DNA of 64,000 nt, from assembly GCA_023101885.1 (NCBI GenBank), contig JALPQD010000125.1, forward strand, positions 2,009,501-2,073,500. The letters are read 5' to 3'. Each line of letters begins with the position of its first letter. Position 1 is the first letter of the stretch. Positions 34,461 through 48,005 of the stretch are shown here, in pieces. Source of the DNA: Typhlomys cinereus (taxonomy: Eukaryota > Chordata > Mammalia > Rodentia > Platacanthomyidae). The notes beneath the pieces are model-generated. The model was given only the letters and a program-made list of their open reading frames with translations, searched no databases and was not told the DNA's origin. The translations under genes and the position numbers were made by a program.

Positions 34461-35224
34461 GAATGGTCTGTCCACTTATGTTCTGCATTCAGCTCTGGAG
34501 TGATACTCTGCATTTAATGCCGTGTTCATATTCATTTTATTCCCATTTAAACTTCTAAGCACACACTACAGGTTAAATGAATTTAATACCTATTGTAGCA
34601 TATTATTCTTGATATAAAATATAGCAAGGCACCTACATATTCACTCATTGGATAAATATTCAACACATATTGTCATAATTTGAAATCTTCAATGTATTAC
34701 TATATTAGCTTTATATTTGTATATAAAACAACTATGAATATGAGGAAATTTATTTAAAGGATGGAACTTACTCATGACTTTCTCAGGAAAAGGAAAACAA
34801 GGGAGCCTGAAAGAGTGAATAAAGCTGTTACTAGATGGAAAGCCTCAGGACAGGAAGAATATGGCCATTCCTCAGATTCATCTGTTGATGATTCCTTTAA
34901 AATCCACCATTTACCACAGTGCAGAAGACAATTCATGGGTGGGAAGATCAGTCGCCTTTGTTCTCATCGTGGGTTGGATATGTCTGTAAGGATCTTCACA
35001 AACTATCTTTGTCTAGATGTTTTAAAAATGACTTCTTGACTATATGCTTATTCACATAGACCAACGCTGATAAAAATAGAATGCAATGAAATGCACAGAT
35101 GATATTTCAGTGACAATTCATTATGCACAAGCATACACTCCAAGTTGATGGTATTATCAATACAGTATTAGGATTACTGATCCTGAGTTCTTTAATATTA
35201 GTAATAGAATTGCTGCCCTTCCTT
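34461..35224 (+). other. Intron 5 unique sequence
   Basis: No gene. The frame at 34761-35039 is 92 codons of low-complexity composition without family resemblance. Confidence 0.5.
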
Positions 35225-35599
35225 TTTTTAAACACTTTATTTTTTTTCCCAATCATTACAACCTCAATAGGTACCCCGGTTATCTCTTCCCTCCAACCTT
35301 CCCCAGTCTCCCTTGCAACACCACCCCATTTTCCCTTTCCTTTCAACCCCTTCCCTCCCCTTCTCCCAGTGCCTCCCCCTTTCCCCCTCCCATCCCTTTG
35401 AGCATCTTTTCGTATGAATTTGACAGAGTGATTATATAAGCTTACATTCCCACCAGCAATGTAGGAGAGCTCCCTTCTCCCCACATCCTCTCTAGCATAT
35501 GGTATTGATTGTATTTGGGATTTTTGACATGACCAGGCAAGATATCATCTCACGGAGGTTCTGATTTGCATTTTCCTGATGGATAAGGATGTGGAACAA
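35225..35599 (-). mobile_element. L1 3' UTR plus ORF2 C-terminal piece, internally deleted
   Basis: C-tract at 35270-35400 (3' UTR start), then at about 35420 it jumps to ORF2 C-terminal sequence (CATTCCCACCAGCAATGTAGG) ending near 35598. Most of the 3' UTR is missing. Confidence 0.75.
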
Positions 35600-38500
35600 T
35601 TTTGTAATATTTTTTCCACTCATGCAAACTTGATAGGTACCCCATTCCCCTCCCTCCCTCCACCCCTCCTCAGATCACCTTGCTCCCTTCCCCCTTTTCC
35701 CCTTTCTTTCCCCACCTACCTTTCTCCCATTGTCTCTGCCCCCATCCCTAGAGCATCCTTTAGTATGCATGTCAAACTTCCCTCTGTGTCCTCCTCTCTG
35801 ATGAGGTATAAGGACTCAGTAGCATTTCTTAGAGTTCTTTTTTGTGTTCCCCTTTAGTATGGGAACACTATTGTGGCTGTTAATCTCTTGGCTCTAAGGA
35901 ACCTAGTGCCTGTGATCCATGCAGGACTTTTTGTAGGGCATGCAATGTCCTATCATATTTACTTTGGCCCTAACTTGTGTGGAGTAACTTGCATGTCATA
36001 ACTCCTCTGCATTTTTAGGCTTTTAAAATCTTACCACCCCCTTTCTACAAATTTCCCTGAGCTTTTGGATGGGGAAAGATTAGGCTGGCCTGGTTCCAGG
36101 TGATTGATGTAGAGTCTCTGATGAACTGAATTGTGGTTTATTGATTTTTTTCAGGTTTGCTGCTACTGCACCACCCTTAGCTCCATCCTTATGGGTATTA
36201 GATGTCAATCCCTGGTCAGAGATAAAAGGCTATCGAGTCTTATAAGAGAAAATTCAAAGGTAGATGGAATAAGAGTAGGAGACCGTGGTGAGTGGAAGGG
36301 TCAGTCTCCCATTTGAAAAATGGTTACCTTCTATCTGCCAGACTGTATGACCTCCCTTTCTGGTGAGATCACACCCCATCAGATACAAGTGACCAGAAAG
36401 GAAAGTCTGTGAGCTTAACCGGATGTCTCATTACTTACTAAAGTCTTTGACGATAGCCTATTTTCTCTGCTGTAGCATGATCCCCTCTCTCCCCATTGCT
36501 GGTGGGGCCCTCCTTTCCATTTCCACCCATCTATAATCTTTGCAATTAATGTGAGTATTACAGATATCCATCCTTGAATGTGTCTCTAAGTGGATTTGGT
36601 ACCAGGATACACCTATTAGAAGTACATATGGTGTTTAATTTTCTGTGTCTGGGATACTTCACTCAATATATTATTTTATAATTCCATCCATTTCCTGTCA
36701 AATTCCAGTAATTCATCATTTTTGATGACTGAGTAGTATTCCATTGTATAAATGTGCCACATTTTCCTTTTTCACTCGTCAACTGTCGGACATTTGGGTT
36801 GATTCCATGACTTTGCTATCATAAACAGTGCTGCTATGAACATGTTCGTGCTTCTGGTATCAAGATGAATTTTTGCTGTATGGGGGATTATTCCCAAAAG
36901 TGGAATAGCAGGGTCACATGGCATTTCAATCTTTAACTTTCTTAAGAATCACCAGACTCCTCGCCAAGATCAAAGATCAAATTGTCAAAGATCAAATGGC
37001 TAAAATTGTGTGTTTATATACGGGTCTTCAATAATGCTTATCCATTGGTCTGTGTGTCAGTTTTGGAGCCAGTACCAGGCTGTTTTTATAACTATGGATT
37101 TGTAGTATTCATTACGGGTTGGTACGGTGATACCTCCAGCAGTGATTTTGTTACTTAGGTTTTCTTTTGCTATCTTGGGTTTTTTATGCCTCCATATAAA
37201 TTTTGAGATTGTTTGGCCAATTTCTTTAAAAAACTGTTTTGGGATTTTAATTGGTATACCATTGAATCTATATATTGCCTTTGGTAGGATGGTCATTTTT
37301 ATGATATTGATTCTGCCAATCCAGGAACATGGGAGGTCTTTCCACCTTCTGGTGTCTTCTGCTATTTCTTTCTTTAGGGTTTTAAAGTTTTCATTGTAAA
37401 GGTCTCTTACTTCCATGGTTAGGTTTATACCAAGGTATTATATTTTTTTAGGGACTATCGTAAATGGATTGTTTCTCTCAGTGCTTTTTCACTTCTTTCA
37501 TTTTGGGCATATAGGAAGGCCACTGATTTTTGTACATTTATTTTGTATCCTGCCACCCTGCTGAACTTCTGTAATAATTCCAGGAGTTTCATGGTAGAAT
37601 TTTTAGGATTACTCAAGTATAAAATCATGTCATCTGCAAATAGAGATAACTTGACTTCTTCCTTACCGATTTGAATGTCTTTTATCTCCCTTTCTTGTCT
37701 TATAGCATAAGCTAAGACTTCAAGTATAATATTGAATAGAAGTGGTGAGAGTGGACAGCTTTGTCTAGTTCCTGATCAAAGTGGGAATGCTTCAAGTTTT
37801 TCCCCATTAAGTATAATCCTTGCTGTTGGCTTGTTGTATACAGCTTTTATTATATTGATAAAGGTTCCTTCCATTCTAGCTGTCTCTAGGGTTTTGACCA
37901 TAAAAGGCTGCTGGATCTTGTCAAAGTTTTTTTCTGCATCTATCTTGCATATCATGTGGTCTTGAATTTTTGACTGGTTTATATGGTGAATTACGTTTAT
38001 TGATTTGCATATGTTGAACGAACCTTGTGTGCCTGGTATAAAGCCTATTTGATCCCCGTGAATGATCTTTTTGATATGTTTTTTAATTCAATTTGCTAAG
38101 ACTTTGTTGAGAATCTTTGCATCTGTGTTTATCAAAGAGATTGTCTGTAGATTTCTTTTTTATGTGTATGTTTATTAGGTTTTGGGATTAAGACAATATT
38201 AGCTTCATAGAAAGAATTTGGTGGTGTTCCTTCCTTTGTTCTTTTATGGAACAGTTTAAGGAGCATTGGTGTTCTTACCTCCTTAAATATCAGGTAGAAC
38301 TCTCTGCTGAATCCATCCGGTCCAGGATATTTTTTGATGGGAAGATTCGAGATTATTTCATTGATTTTCTCATATGTTATAAGACCTATTAAATAATTTA
38401 AAGCTTCCTGACTCAACTTAAGTAAGTTGTGCTTACTTAGTAATTTCCAGGAGTTAGTATATTTTCTGTTGTTTGTTGTGTTGTGGATGCCAGGCTTTAG

Positions 38501-40030
38501 ACCATGGTGGCCTGATTTGGTAGCCATGTAAGCCATGAAACTGTCTTTGTGCTGGAAAACTCTTCTTTCTCCATCAAACATGATGGACAGTTTTGCCGAG
38601 TATATCAGCCTGAGTTGACATTTCTGCTCATTTAATACTTTAAGTACATCTCTCCAAGCTCTTCTTGCTTTTAGTGTTTCCTTTGTAAAGTCATTTGTTA
38701 TTTTAATAGGTTTACCTTTAAAAGTACTTGTTTTTTTTTTCACTTGAAGCTCTAAGCACCTTTTCTTTGTCTTGAATGTGGTGTGTTTTGACTATTATTT
38801 GCCATGGCGAGTTTCTATTTTGATCATATATTTTAGGGGTCCGGAATGCCTCTTGTACTTGGATGAGTCTCTTGTTCATTAGAAGAGGGAAGTTTTCATT
38901 CATGATAATTTGAAAAATTTCCTCAGGTGTGGTATTAAGGTATTCTTGCTCTGGTATTCCATGAATGTGCATGTTAGGCTTCTTCAGGGTGTCCCATAAC
39001 TCTTGAATATTGCACTCAAGTCTCTTTTTGGCCTTAACAACCTCTTGCATTGAGCTGGTTAATACTCCCACTTTGTCTTCAAGATCTGAAATTCTATTTC
39101 CTGCTTTATTGGTTCTGCTGATAAGACTCTGTTGACTTCTGGGTTGAAGATAACTTGTCTTCTAGTTCAATTTTAAACTCTGCCTGAGACTGTTTTAACT
39201 TCTCTATGCCTGTTTTTGTTTCCTGAACTGTTTTTCTCAACTCCTCCAAGTGTCTGTTGTGTTTCTGTTCAAAGTGGTAGATGCGGTTATTTAACTCCTC
39301 CCAGATTTCCTCTTTCATAGTATTGATCATGATAGTGATCATGCTTTAAAAATCATTATCTTGGGCCTGGCTTTCTTGGCTATTTTCTGCGAATTTGTTC
39401 TGGTTCGACTCTATCATTATGGGGTTAATTCTTTTGGTGGGAGATTTGTCTTCTTGGGTTTTGTTTCCCATTGATCTGCACTTTAACTTGGGCATTGTTG
39501 TTTTATCGCTTAAGACTTTTCATTTTCTGTGTGTTTTTGACTGAACTCATTGAGTTGGTATTACTACTCTTGCACAGTTACTACTAGTGTTTGCCTTGGA
39601 TTTGGGTACGTTTGTTTGTTGTTAATGTTATTTCCCAGATGATGCTATTAGACTGTTAGTACATCAACTAAGTCAGGTTTATTAGATGGGGTGAATATTA
39701 GAATGGTAGTGCCTTTTTATGATTTACTACCTTGGTTATATGTGAGGCTGATTTGTATAATCTCTGAGGTTGTATATGTTTTGAGGTGGCTATATGGAAA
39801 AGTTAATCTATAGTGATTAATAATTGAAGGGAGCAGGATGGTAAAAAGGGGAGTTTACTTATCTTTCGGCCACATGAGAAGAGTCTTTCCCATGTGATCA
39901 GATGATTTTAGAGGACTTCAGATGTATGGTGTTTGTCCCCTAGGCCTTTGCTTAAGTTTCCTCTTGACTCCATTGAATTCTGAGGAGCAGTGTGTCCTCC
40001 CTGCACCATGAGTGAGGGTCCCAGGCTGAC
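35600..40030 (-). mobile_element. L1 element with 3' UTR, partial ORF2, ORF1 and 5' UTR
   Basis: Minus-strand order: 3' UTR 35600-36540, ORF2 C-terminus to 36965, then a deletion to 36970 with RT sequence to 38440, a second deletion removing the endonuclease, ORF1 38510-39500 and 5' UTR 39500-40030. ORF2 pieces include the frame at 37057-37416 ([20 protein letters not shown]). At 40030 it abuts the 3' UTR of the next L1 with no A tail in between. Confidence 0.85.
38515..39342 (-). pseudogene. L1 ORF1 remnant
   Basis: Three readable pieces: coiled-coil N-terminal half (39106-39342, FEQKHNRHLEELRKTVQETK), RRM-like middle (38718-39071, MHIHGIPEQE ... TPEEIFQII) and C-terminal domain (about 38515-38743, LKARRAWRDVLKVLNEQ). 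Frameshifts separate them. Confidence 0.85.
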
Positions 40031-42734
40031 CCAAGGGGCAAATTTTCTGCAATTTTCCATGAGCTTTAAGATGGGGAGAAATTTGGCAATTCTGGTTCCA
40101 GGTGATTAATATATGGGTCTCTGGTGTTCTGAGTTATGGTTTGTTGTTGTTTTCAGTTTTGCTGTTCCTACGCTGCCCCTGGCTCCATCCTGATTTGTAT
40201 TGGAGGTCATCTCCTAACCAAAGATAAAAGATCGTTTAAATGGAATCTTACTAAAGTGGTAGATTCAAAGGTAGATGGAATAGGAGTAGGAGACAGCAGT
40301 AAGGGGGGGTCACTCTCCCATTTGCAAGATGGCTACCATCTACATGTCTGACTCTATACTTCCCTGACAGGTAAGATCAAACCCTCTCAATTGCAAGTGA
40401 CCAGGAAGAAAGTCTGTGAGCTCAACTAGATGTGTTGCTAGTTACTTGCAATACTTGATGGTGACCTATTTTCTCTACTGTAGCATGATCCCCTATCTCA
40501 TTATTTCTGAGGGGGCCCTTATTCCCTTCCCTCCTGTTTATAAGCTTTGCAAATACTATAGGTATTACAAAGATTTATCTTTGAATATATGTCACTAGAT
40601 ACAAGGATCCACCTATTAGTGAGTACATACAACACTTAATTTTCTGTGTCTGGGATATGGTCACTCAATATAATTTTTTCTAGTTCCATCCATTTCCCAA
40701 CAAATTTTAGTAACTCATCATTTTGGATGGCTGAGTAGTATTCCTTTGTATAAATGTACCATATTTTTCTTATCTACTGGTCAACTGTTGAAAATTTGGA
40801 TTGATTTCATGATATTGCTATTGTAAATAGTTCTTCTGTGAACATGATTGTGTGTGTCATTGAGGTAATTTTTTGCTTTACAGGGTGATTATTCCTAAAA
40901 GTGGAATAGCAGGGTCACATGGCATTTCAATCTTTATCTTTTAAAAAAATCATCACACTGATCACCAGGGTGCTTGTATAAGTCTGCATTTCCACCAGCC
41001 ATGTAGGAGAGTTCCCTTTTCTCCACTTACTCTCCAACATTTGCTGTTGTTTGAATTGTGAATTTTTACTGTCCTTCCTTGGGTGAGATGATATCTCAGG
41101 GAAGTTTTGATTTGCATTTCACTGATGGCTAATGATGTGGGGCATTTTTCAAGATAATTTTTAGATATTTTATTTCATCAGTGGAAATATTTCTTTTGAA
41201 TTCCCTGGACCATTTTGTCTTTGGAAAATTCATCTCCTTAGTATTCAGTTTTTTAAGTTCTTTGTGCACTCTGCATAATACAGATCTACCTTTCTGTGGG
41301 TTGCCTTTTTTCTTCATTTACAATCTCTTTATCTGAACAGAAGCTCTTTAATTTCATAAGATCCCATTTGTTGAGCGTTGGTTGTAGTGACTGTGTTATT
41401 GGATGTCCGATTAGGAATTGTTGGCTGAGTCCAATCAGCTCGAGGGAGGTCCCTACCCTTTCAAACCATGTTTTTATGGTCTCTAGCATCATATTGAAAT
41501 CCTTCATCCAGTTGGAATTAATTTTTGTACATGGTGACAAGTATGGCTCCAGTTTTAATCTTCTGCATTGGACATCCATTTTTCCAGCACCATTTGTTGA
41601 AGATGCTGTTCTTTGTCATTGGATTTTTTGGGCTCCTGTGTCAAAAATCAAATGGCTGTAATTGTGTGGGCTGATATCTGGGACTTCAACCCTTATCCAT
41701 TGATATATGTGACCCTTCTTTGGAGCCAATACCAGGCTGTTTTTATAACTATGGATTCGTAGTACAGATTTAAGACTTTTATGGTGATACCTCCAACAGT
41801 GTTTTTGTTACTCAGGATTGTTTTTGCTATGCTGGGTCTTTTGTACCTCCATATGAACTTTGAGATTGTTTGGTCAACTTCTTTGAAGAATTGCTTTGGG
41901 ATATTGATTGGTATAGCATTGAATCTGTATCTTGCATTTGATAGGATGGTCATTTTTATGATGTCGATTCTGCCAATCCAGGAACATGGGAGGTCTTTTC
42001 ACCTTCTGGTGCATTCTGTAATTTCTTTCTCTGGGTTTTAAAGTTTTCATTGTAAAGGTCTCTCACTTCCTTGGCTAGTTTTACAGCACGGAATTTCATT
42101 TGTGAAGGGGCTATAGTAAGTGGAATTTTTTCTCTTAGGGCTTTTTCACTTTTTTCATCTTGGGCATATAGGAAGGCCACTGAGTTTGCATGTTTATTTT
42201 GTAACCTGTCACTCTGCTGAACTTATGTAATAGTTCCAGGAGTTTCCTGATGGAGATTTTAGGATCACGCAAGTATAGAATCATGTCTTCTGCTAATTGA
42301 TATATCTTGATTTTTCCTTGCTGATTTGAATTCCTTTTATCTACCTCTCTTGTCTTATAGCTCCAGCTAAGAATTCAATTACAACATTGAATAGAAGTGG
42401 TGAGAGTGGGCAGCCTTGTCTAGTTTTAGTCGAAATGGGAATGCTTCAAGTTTTTCCCCATTGAGTTTAATCTTTGCAGTTGGCTTGTTGTATGCAGCTT
42501 TTACTATATTGATAAAAGTTCCTTCCATTTCCACTATCTCTAGGATTTTGATCATAAAAGGATGTCGGATCTTGCCAAAAGCTTTTCTGCATCTATCCAG
42601 AGTATAATGTGGTCTTGGACATTGTATTGGTTTGTATGGTGGATTACATTTATGGATTTGTGTATGTTGAACCAACCTTGTGTGTTTGGGGTGAAGCCTC
42701 CTTGATCACAGTGAATGATCTTTTTGATGTTTTG

Positions 42735-42884
42735 TTATACATTTTTTATTATTTCCGCTCATACAAACTTAATAGGTACACCAGTTCCCTCCTCCCTCCT
42801 CCTCCCCCCGAATCCCCTGTACCCCCTCCCCTCACCCCTCCTTCCCCATCCCCCAGTGCCTCCCCCCTAGTTCCCAGAGATTCT
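42735..42884 (-). mobile_element. Nested ~150-bp L1 3' UTR insertion in ORF2
   Basis: Only the A-tail side and C-tract of the GGTACACCAGTTCC type are present. Host RT sequence resumes at TTTTGAATGC ... AAATTGCTAAG. The duplication is short or decayed (TTTTG). Confidence 0.8.
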
Positions 42885-44654
42885 TTTGAATGCAAATTGC
42901 TAAGACTTTCTTGAGAATCTTTGTATCTATGTTCATCAAAGAGATTAGCCTGTAGTTTTCTTTTTTAAGTGTACCTTTATTGGGTTTTCGGATTAATATG
43001 ATATTAGCTTCATGAAAAGAATTTGGAAGTGTTTCTTCCAAGCAATTTGATGGAACAATTTAAGGAGTATTGGTGTTAGTTGTTCCAAAAATATCTGCTA
43101 GAATTCTGTGCTGAATCCATCTGGTCCAGGACATTTTTTGGTGGGAAGATTCAAGATTACTTCACCAATTTCCTCATAAGTTATAAGACCTTTTTTAATA
43201 ATACAAAACCTCCTGATTCAATTTACGTCAGTTGTGCTTACTTAGGAATTCATCCATGTATTTTGTGTAATCAAGTTTCATGGAGTATAAGTTTTTGAAA
43301 TATGACTGTATAGTTCTCTGAATTTCTTGGGTAACTGTAGTGATAACTCCATTTCATTTCTAATTTTGTTAATTTGGATTTTCTCTCTTTTTTGGTTATT
43401 TTAGCTAGAGATTCAACAATCTGATTTATTTTCAAAGAACAAGTTTTTTTAGTGGTCGAATCTTTGTATCATTTTCTTTATCTCAATTTTGGATTTTTCC
43501 CCTTAGTTTGCTAATCTCCTCTCTTCTACTGCATTTGAGGTTGGATTCCTCTTGTATCTTTAAAGTTTTAAGCTGCATTTTAAAGTAATTTATTTGTGAC
43601 GTTTCTTTTTTTTTTTTTTTTTTGATATAGGCATTAAGCGCTATAAACATACCTCTTTGGATGGCTTTTATTTTTTCCCAGAGATTTTTATATGCTGTAT
43701 TTGCATTATGGCTCGCTTTGAAAAAATCTCGAATTTCCTTTATAATTTCTTGCTGAACAAAATTGTCATTTAGCATCATAATGTTTAGTTTCCAAGAGTT
43801 ACTGTATTTTTCTGCTGTTTGTTTATTTTTGTATGTCAAGCTCTACACTGTGCAGATCTGATAGATTACAGGCTAAAGTTTCAACATTCCAGTATCTGTG
43901 CAGTTTCATTTTTTGGCCCAATATGTGGCGTTTGGAGAATGTTCTGTGGGCTGCTGAGGAAAATGTGTATTCTTTGGTGCGTGGATTTATAGTTCGCTAG
44001 AGATCTGTAAGTTTCTATAAGAGTTTGATTAACTTCCAATGTGTCTCTGTTAACTTTTTGACCTGTTGATCTCTCTCACAATGTGTGGGCTGTATTGAAA
44101 TCTCTGAGTATTATTGTTTTGGAATAGATTTCTGGTTTTAAACATCGTAGAATTTCCTTAATGAATGTGGAGGTGTCCAGATTAGGTGCATATATATTCA
44201 GTATTGTGAAGTCTTCCTGGTAAATTGTACCTGTGACTAAAATATAGTATCCTTATGTGTCTCTTATGATTTTTTTTAGTTTGATGTCCACTTTGTCTGA
44301 TAGCATAATTGTTACCCTTGCTTGTTCTCTGGTTCCATTAGCTTGCAGAATTTTTGACCAGCCTTTTATTTTGTGAGTGTGACTGTCTTTTGTGGTGAGA
44401 TGTGTTCCCTGAAGACAGCAGATGGATGGGTTGTGATTTCTCATCCATGTTTCTAATCTGTGTCTGTGATTGGTGAGTTAATTCCACGGATATTTAGTAT
44501 TATAATGGAGAAATTACTTTTAATTCCTGACATTTTTGTGTTTAGTGGCTTTCATAAGTTTATTATTTAGCTTGTAGTTTCTGGTGGTATTATTATACAT
44601 CCCTTCTGGATATGCTTGTTCTTTCCTTCAAGCTTGAGTATCTTTTCTAGAATT

Positions 44655-45578
44655 TTTTTTATTATTAATACATTTTTATTATTATTTCAGCTCATACAAA
44701 CTTAATGGGTACACCAGTTCCCTCCCTCCCTCCTCCTCCCCCCGTACCCCCTGCTCCCCCTCCACACCACCCCCTCCCCATCCCCCAGTGCCTACCGCCC
44801 GAATTACCAGAGAGTCCTTTCTTGTGCATGCCTGATTTTCCTCTGGGCCCTCCTCTCCGATGACGTACATGGACCCAGTGGCCTTTCCCTAAACCCTTTC
44901 CCGTGTTCCCCTTAGGTATAGGAACACTGCTGTGGCTGCCAATCCTTTGCCTCCAAGGATCTTGGTGCCTTTAGCAGATGCTAGACTTTTTGAGGTCAAC
45001 AGTGTGTCGGACAATGCGCAGGGCATGCAAAGTCCAATTATGATTGCTTCAGCCCTAACTAGTATGGAGTATCTTACATATCATTGCTCCTCCCATCCTT
45101 TTGCTCTTACACTCTTACCGCCCCCTCTTCCCCAAATTTCCCTGAGCTTCAAGATGGGGAGAGATTAAGCTGGCCTAGCTCTAGGTGGTTGATATAGAGC
45201 CTCTGAAATTCTGGATTGTGGTTTGTTGATTTTCTTTTACAGTTTTGCTGCTCCTGCAATGCCCTTCACTCCATCCTGGTGGGCATTGTATGTTACCCCC
45301 TGGCCAGAGACAAAAAGCTGTTAAACTAGAGTCTTGTGATAAAAGCACATTCAAAGGTAGATGTAATAAAAGTGGGAAACCACAATGAGGGACGGGTCTA
45401 TCACCCATTTGCAAAATGGTTACTTTTTATCTGCCAGACTATATGCCCTCCTCTTCTGGTGAGATCACACCCCCTCAGTAGTAAATGATCAGGAACAAAA
45501 GTCTGTGAACGTAATCAGATGTCTCATTACTTATTTGGGTCCTTGATGGAGGCCTATTTTCTCTGCTGTAACATAGTT
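44655..45578 (-). mobile_element. L1 3' UTR insertion with deletion of host ORF1 end
   Basis: A full 3' UTR from ATTATTAATACATTTTT to CTGCTGTAACATAG. Host L1 stops at CTAGAATTTTTTT and resumes about 220 consensus bases further on at TTTTACCTTACAAAGTCACT, so the insertion coincides with a deletion of the ORF1 C-terminal part. Confidence 0.8.
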
Positions 45579-45980
45579 TTACCTTACAAAGTCACTCGTT
45601 TTCTTTCTCTTGAAGCTCTCAGCACATTTACTTTGTTTTATATGTGTAGTATTTTGACTATTATTTTCCATGGGAAGTTTCTATTTTGTTCATATCTGTT
45701 TACGGTGCACAATGCCTCTTGGAATTGGATAGGCCTCAGTTTCTTTAGATGTGGAAAGTTTTCCTTTTTGATAATTTGAAAATGTTCCTCAGGTGTAGTA
45801 TTTTGGGATTCTTTTTCTGGTAATCCATGAATGTGCATGTTAGTCTTCTTCAAGGTGTCCCATAACTCTTGAATATTTCTCTCAAGTATTTTTTTAGACT
45901 TAACATCCTCTTCCACTGAACTGTTTACTTTTTCCACTTTGTCTTGATGATTTGATATTCTATTTTCTACTTCATTATTT

Positions 45981-46024
<44 letters not shown>

Positions 46025-46610
46025 TGTGTATGTAGAACCACGGGTGAATTTGCGAACCATCATGGACGCCTCCACCTCCTTCTTCCCCGGGATTCACAGG
46101 CTCCGCCCTACCAGGACCAGGAGCGCAGGCCGCCCCCACTTCCGCCTGGCGTCTATACGTGGGATCTGGGATCCGAACTCAGGACCTTCCACCTGCAAGG
46201 CGGAGGCTTAACCCCTGAGCCACCTCTCCAGCCCTACTTCATTATTTCTGCTGATAAGACTCTCTGTTGTGTTTTGGGTAAAGATAACTTGTCTTTTACT
46301 TCAACTTTAAACTCTGCTTGAGACTGTTTTAGCTGCTCTATGCCTATTTTTGTTTCATCAACTACTTTTATCATCTTCTCTAAGTGCCTTTTGTGTTCCT
46401 GTTCAAAGTGGTTTATGCTGTTATTTAACTCCTCCTGGATTCCCTCTTTCATAGTATTGTTCATAGTAAAGATGAGGCTTTCAAAATCATTCTGTTGGGT
46501 ATGGCTTTCTGTGAGTTTGTTCTGGTTGGAATCAATCATTTTGGGGTTAATGTTTTTGTTAAGAGATTTGTTGTCTTCATTTTTGTTTCTCAAAGATTTG
46601 TGCTGTTACC
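45579..46610 (-). pseudogene. L1 ORF1 remnant, split by SINE
   Basis: 46234-46593 keeps the N-terminal half (IDSNQNKLTESHTQQNDFE, FEQEHKRHLEKMIKVVDETK, coiled coil). 45638-45966 keeps the middle (MHIHGLPEKESQNTTPEEHF). The SINE at 45983-46233 interrupts it. Confidence 0.85.
45983..46233 (-). mobile_element. Young local tRNA-SINE copy
   Basis: Exact 16-base duplication CTACTTCATTATTTCT at 45967-45982 and 46234-46249. Little-decayed CpG-rich body, with a (GT)n run at 45985-46031 on the plus strand. Confidence 0.95.
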
Positions 46611-47089
46611 TGGGCATTTTTTTTTTATCTCTTCAGACCTTCTTTTTGTTCCTGTGTCCTTTTGACTGAACTGAATTAGATGGTATAACTAAACTTGAGC
46701 TTTTAATTTTAGTGTTTGTCTTGGAGTTGGGTATATTTCTCTGATATTGGTGTTATTTCCTAGATGAGGCTATTAGACTGTTAGTACATCCATTAAGTCA
46801 GGTTTAGTAGATGGGGATTGAATATTAGTATGTTAGTGCACTTATTCTCTTTACGTACTTGGTGATATGTGAGGGTTATTGGTATAATCCCTGGAGTTGT
46901 ATGTGTTTTGGGGTGGAAATATGGAAAACTTAAACTATAGGGACTAATAATTGAGAGGAACAAGATGGCATACAGGATATGCGTGTCTTTGAGCTTGATG
47001 TGAAGATTCTCTCCCATGTGATGGGATGATTTTAGAGGCCTTCTGATGTATGGTGTTTATCCCCCTTGAGGTTTGCTTGGGTTTTCTCT

Positions 47090-47522
47090 GGACTCCGTTG
47101 AATTCTGAGGCTCATGCAAGACACACTGAATACCAGGAAGCCCACCCTGGTCCACGTCCAGGTGAGAAGGCAGTGTCTGGTTTGCATAGATCAACTGCCA
47201 CCTGGAGCTTGACCTAGGGAACTTCTCAGAGCCAGAGCAGACTGATTGCTGCTGGGCATGGTCTAGGGGCCTTACCTGAGGAGCAGGAGGTCTGCCCTGG
47301 TCCAGGTCCAAAGCAGAAGGGCAGAGTGTCTAGTGTGTCATGTAGATCACCTGGGACTTGGGAAATGACCTACAGACCTTCCGCAGCACAAAAGCTGAGT
47401 GGCAGTCTCTCTGGATGCTGGTGGGTCACACAGGTGACCTGGGGCCTGTGACATGATCTTGGGGCCTTACCTGAGAAGCAGGCAGCCCCCACCAGTCTGG
47501 TCCAGGGCAGAAGGGTGTTGCC
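47090..47522 (-). repeat. L1 5' UTR with monomer-like units, ~195 bp period
   Basis: GGGGCCTTACCTGAG recurs at about 47266 and 47461, each followed by GCAG, CCTGGTCCAGG-type sequence and GGCAGAAGGG. Tandem units of this size are typical of rodent L1 promoters. The sequence type differs from that at 30129-30410. Confidence 0.65.
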
Positions 47523-48005
47523 CCTTCTTTATAAAGAAAGGGAGGAATATTTCTTTCCTTATACTATCATTTAATTTCACAGCCATAGGATATCACCAAC
47601 ATCATTTGGATAGTTGGACTCCAACAGACAGAAACTGAATTGTCTTTCACTGGGAAATTCAATTATCCCATCATTTAGCCATGTGTATTAACATTAGGCT
47701 TTTTAAGCTACTCAGTCTGGTCACTTTTGTTCTATTATCATATAAGCATTTTGTTCTGAGTCAAGGTAAAAAAGATCATTCCATATGATTCCGTTAAAGA
47801 ATATGCAAGTTTTGGGATTTGTTTACCATACAATTGTGAACAGAAGAAATTAAAAATCACTGTGCTAGAACACTCTACTGAAATTCATATTCAAAGAAAC
47901 AAGGAAGGAAATGTGTTATCTTCTTCCACCACTCTTACATAAATTGTACGGTGAATAAGAGAGAAACATTATGATGTGTTGGTGACATTTTGCTTTCTGC
48001 AACAG
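47523..48005 (+). other. 3' end of V2R intron 5
   Basis: Unique AT-rich sequence, ending with CTTTCTGCAACAG, the exon 6 acceptor. Confidence 0.7.

Larger units (their letters stand above)
40035..47522 (-). mobile_element. Near-full-length L1 in V2R intron 5, 3' UTR truncated at its 3' side
   Basis: Minus-strand order: partial 3' UTR 40035-40560, ORF2 C-terminus 40560-41660, RT 41690-43170, endonuclease to 44470, inter-ORF 44480-44655, ORF1 45579-46610, 5' UTR 46615-47522. The endonuclease N-terminus is readable at 44253-44444 (SICCLQGTHL, LQANGT). Three younger insertions lie within it: 42735-42884, 44655-45578 and 45983-46233. Confidence 0.88.

Noticed and set aside
34761..35039. 92-codon frame in intron 5
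   Set aside because: No family resemblance and no splice or promoter context.
38132..38743. 203-codon frame fusing ORF1 C-terminus to RT residues
   Set aside because: A chance in-frame join across an internal deletion of an L1, not a new gene.
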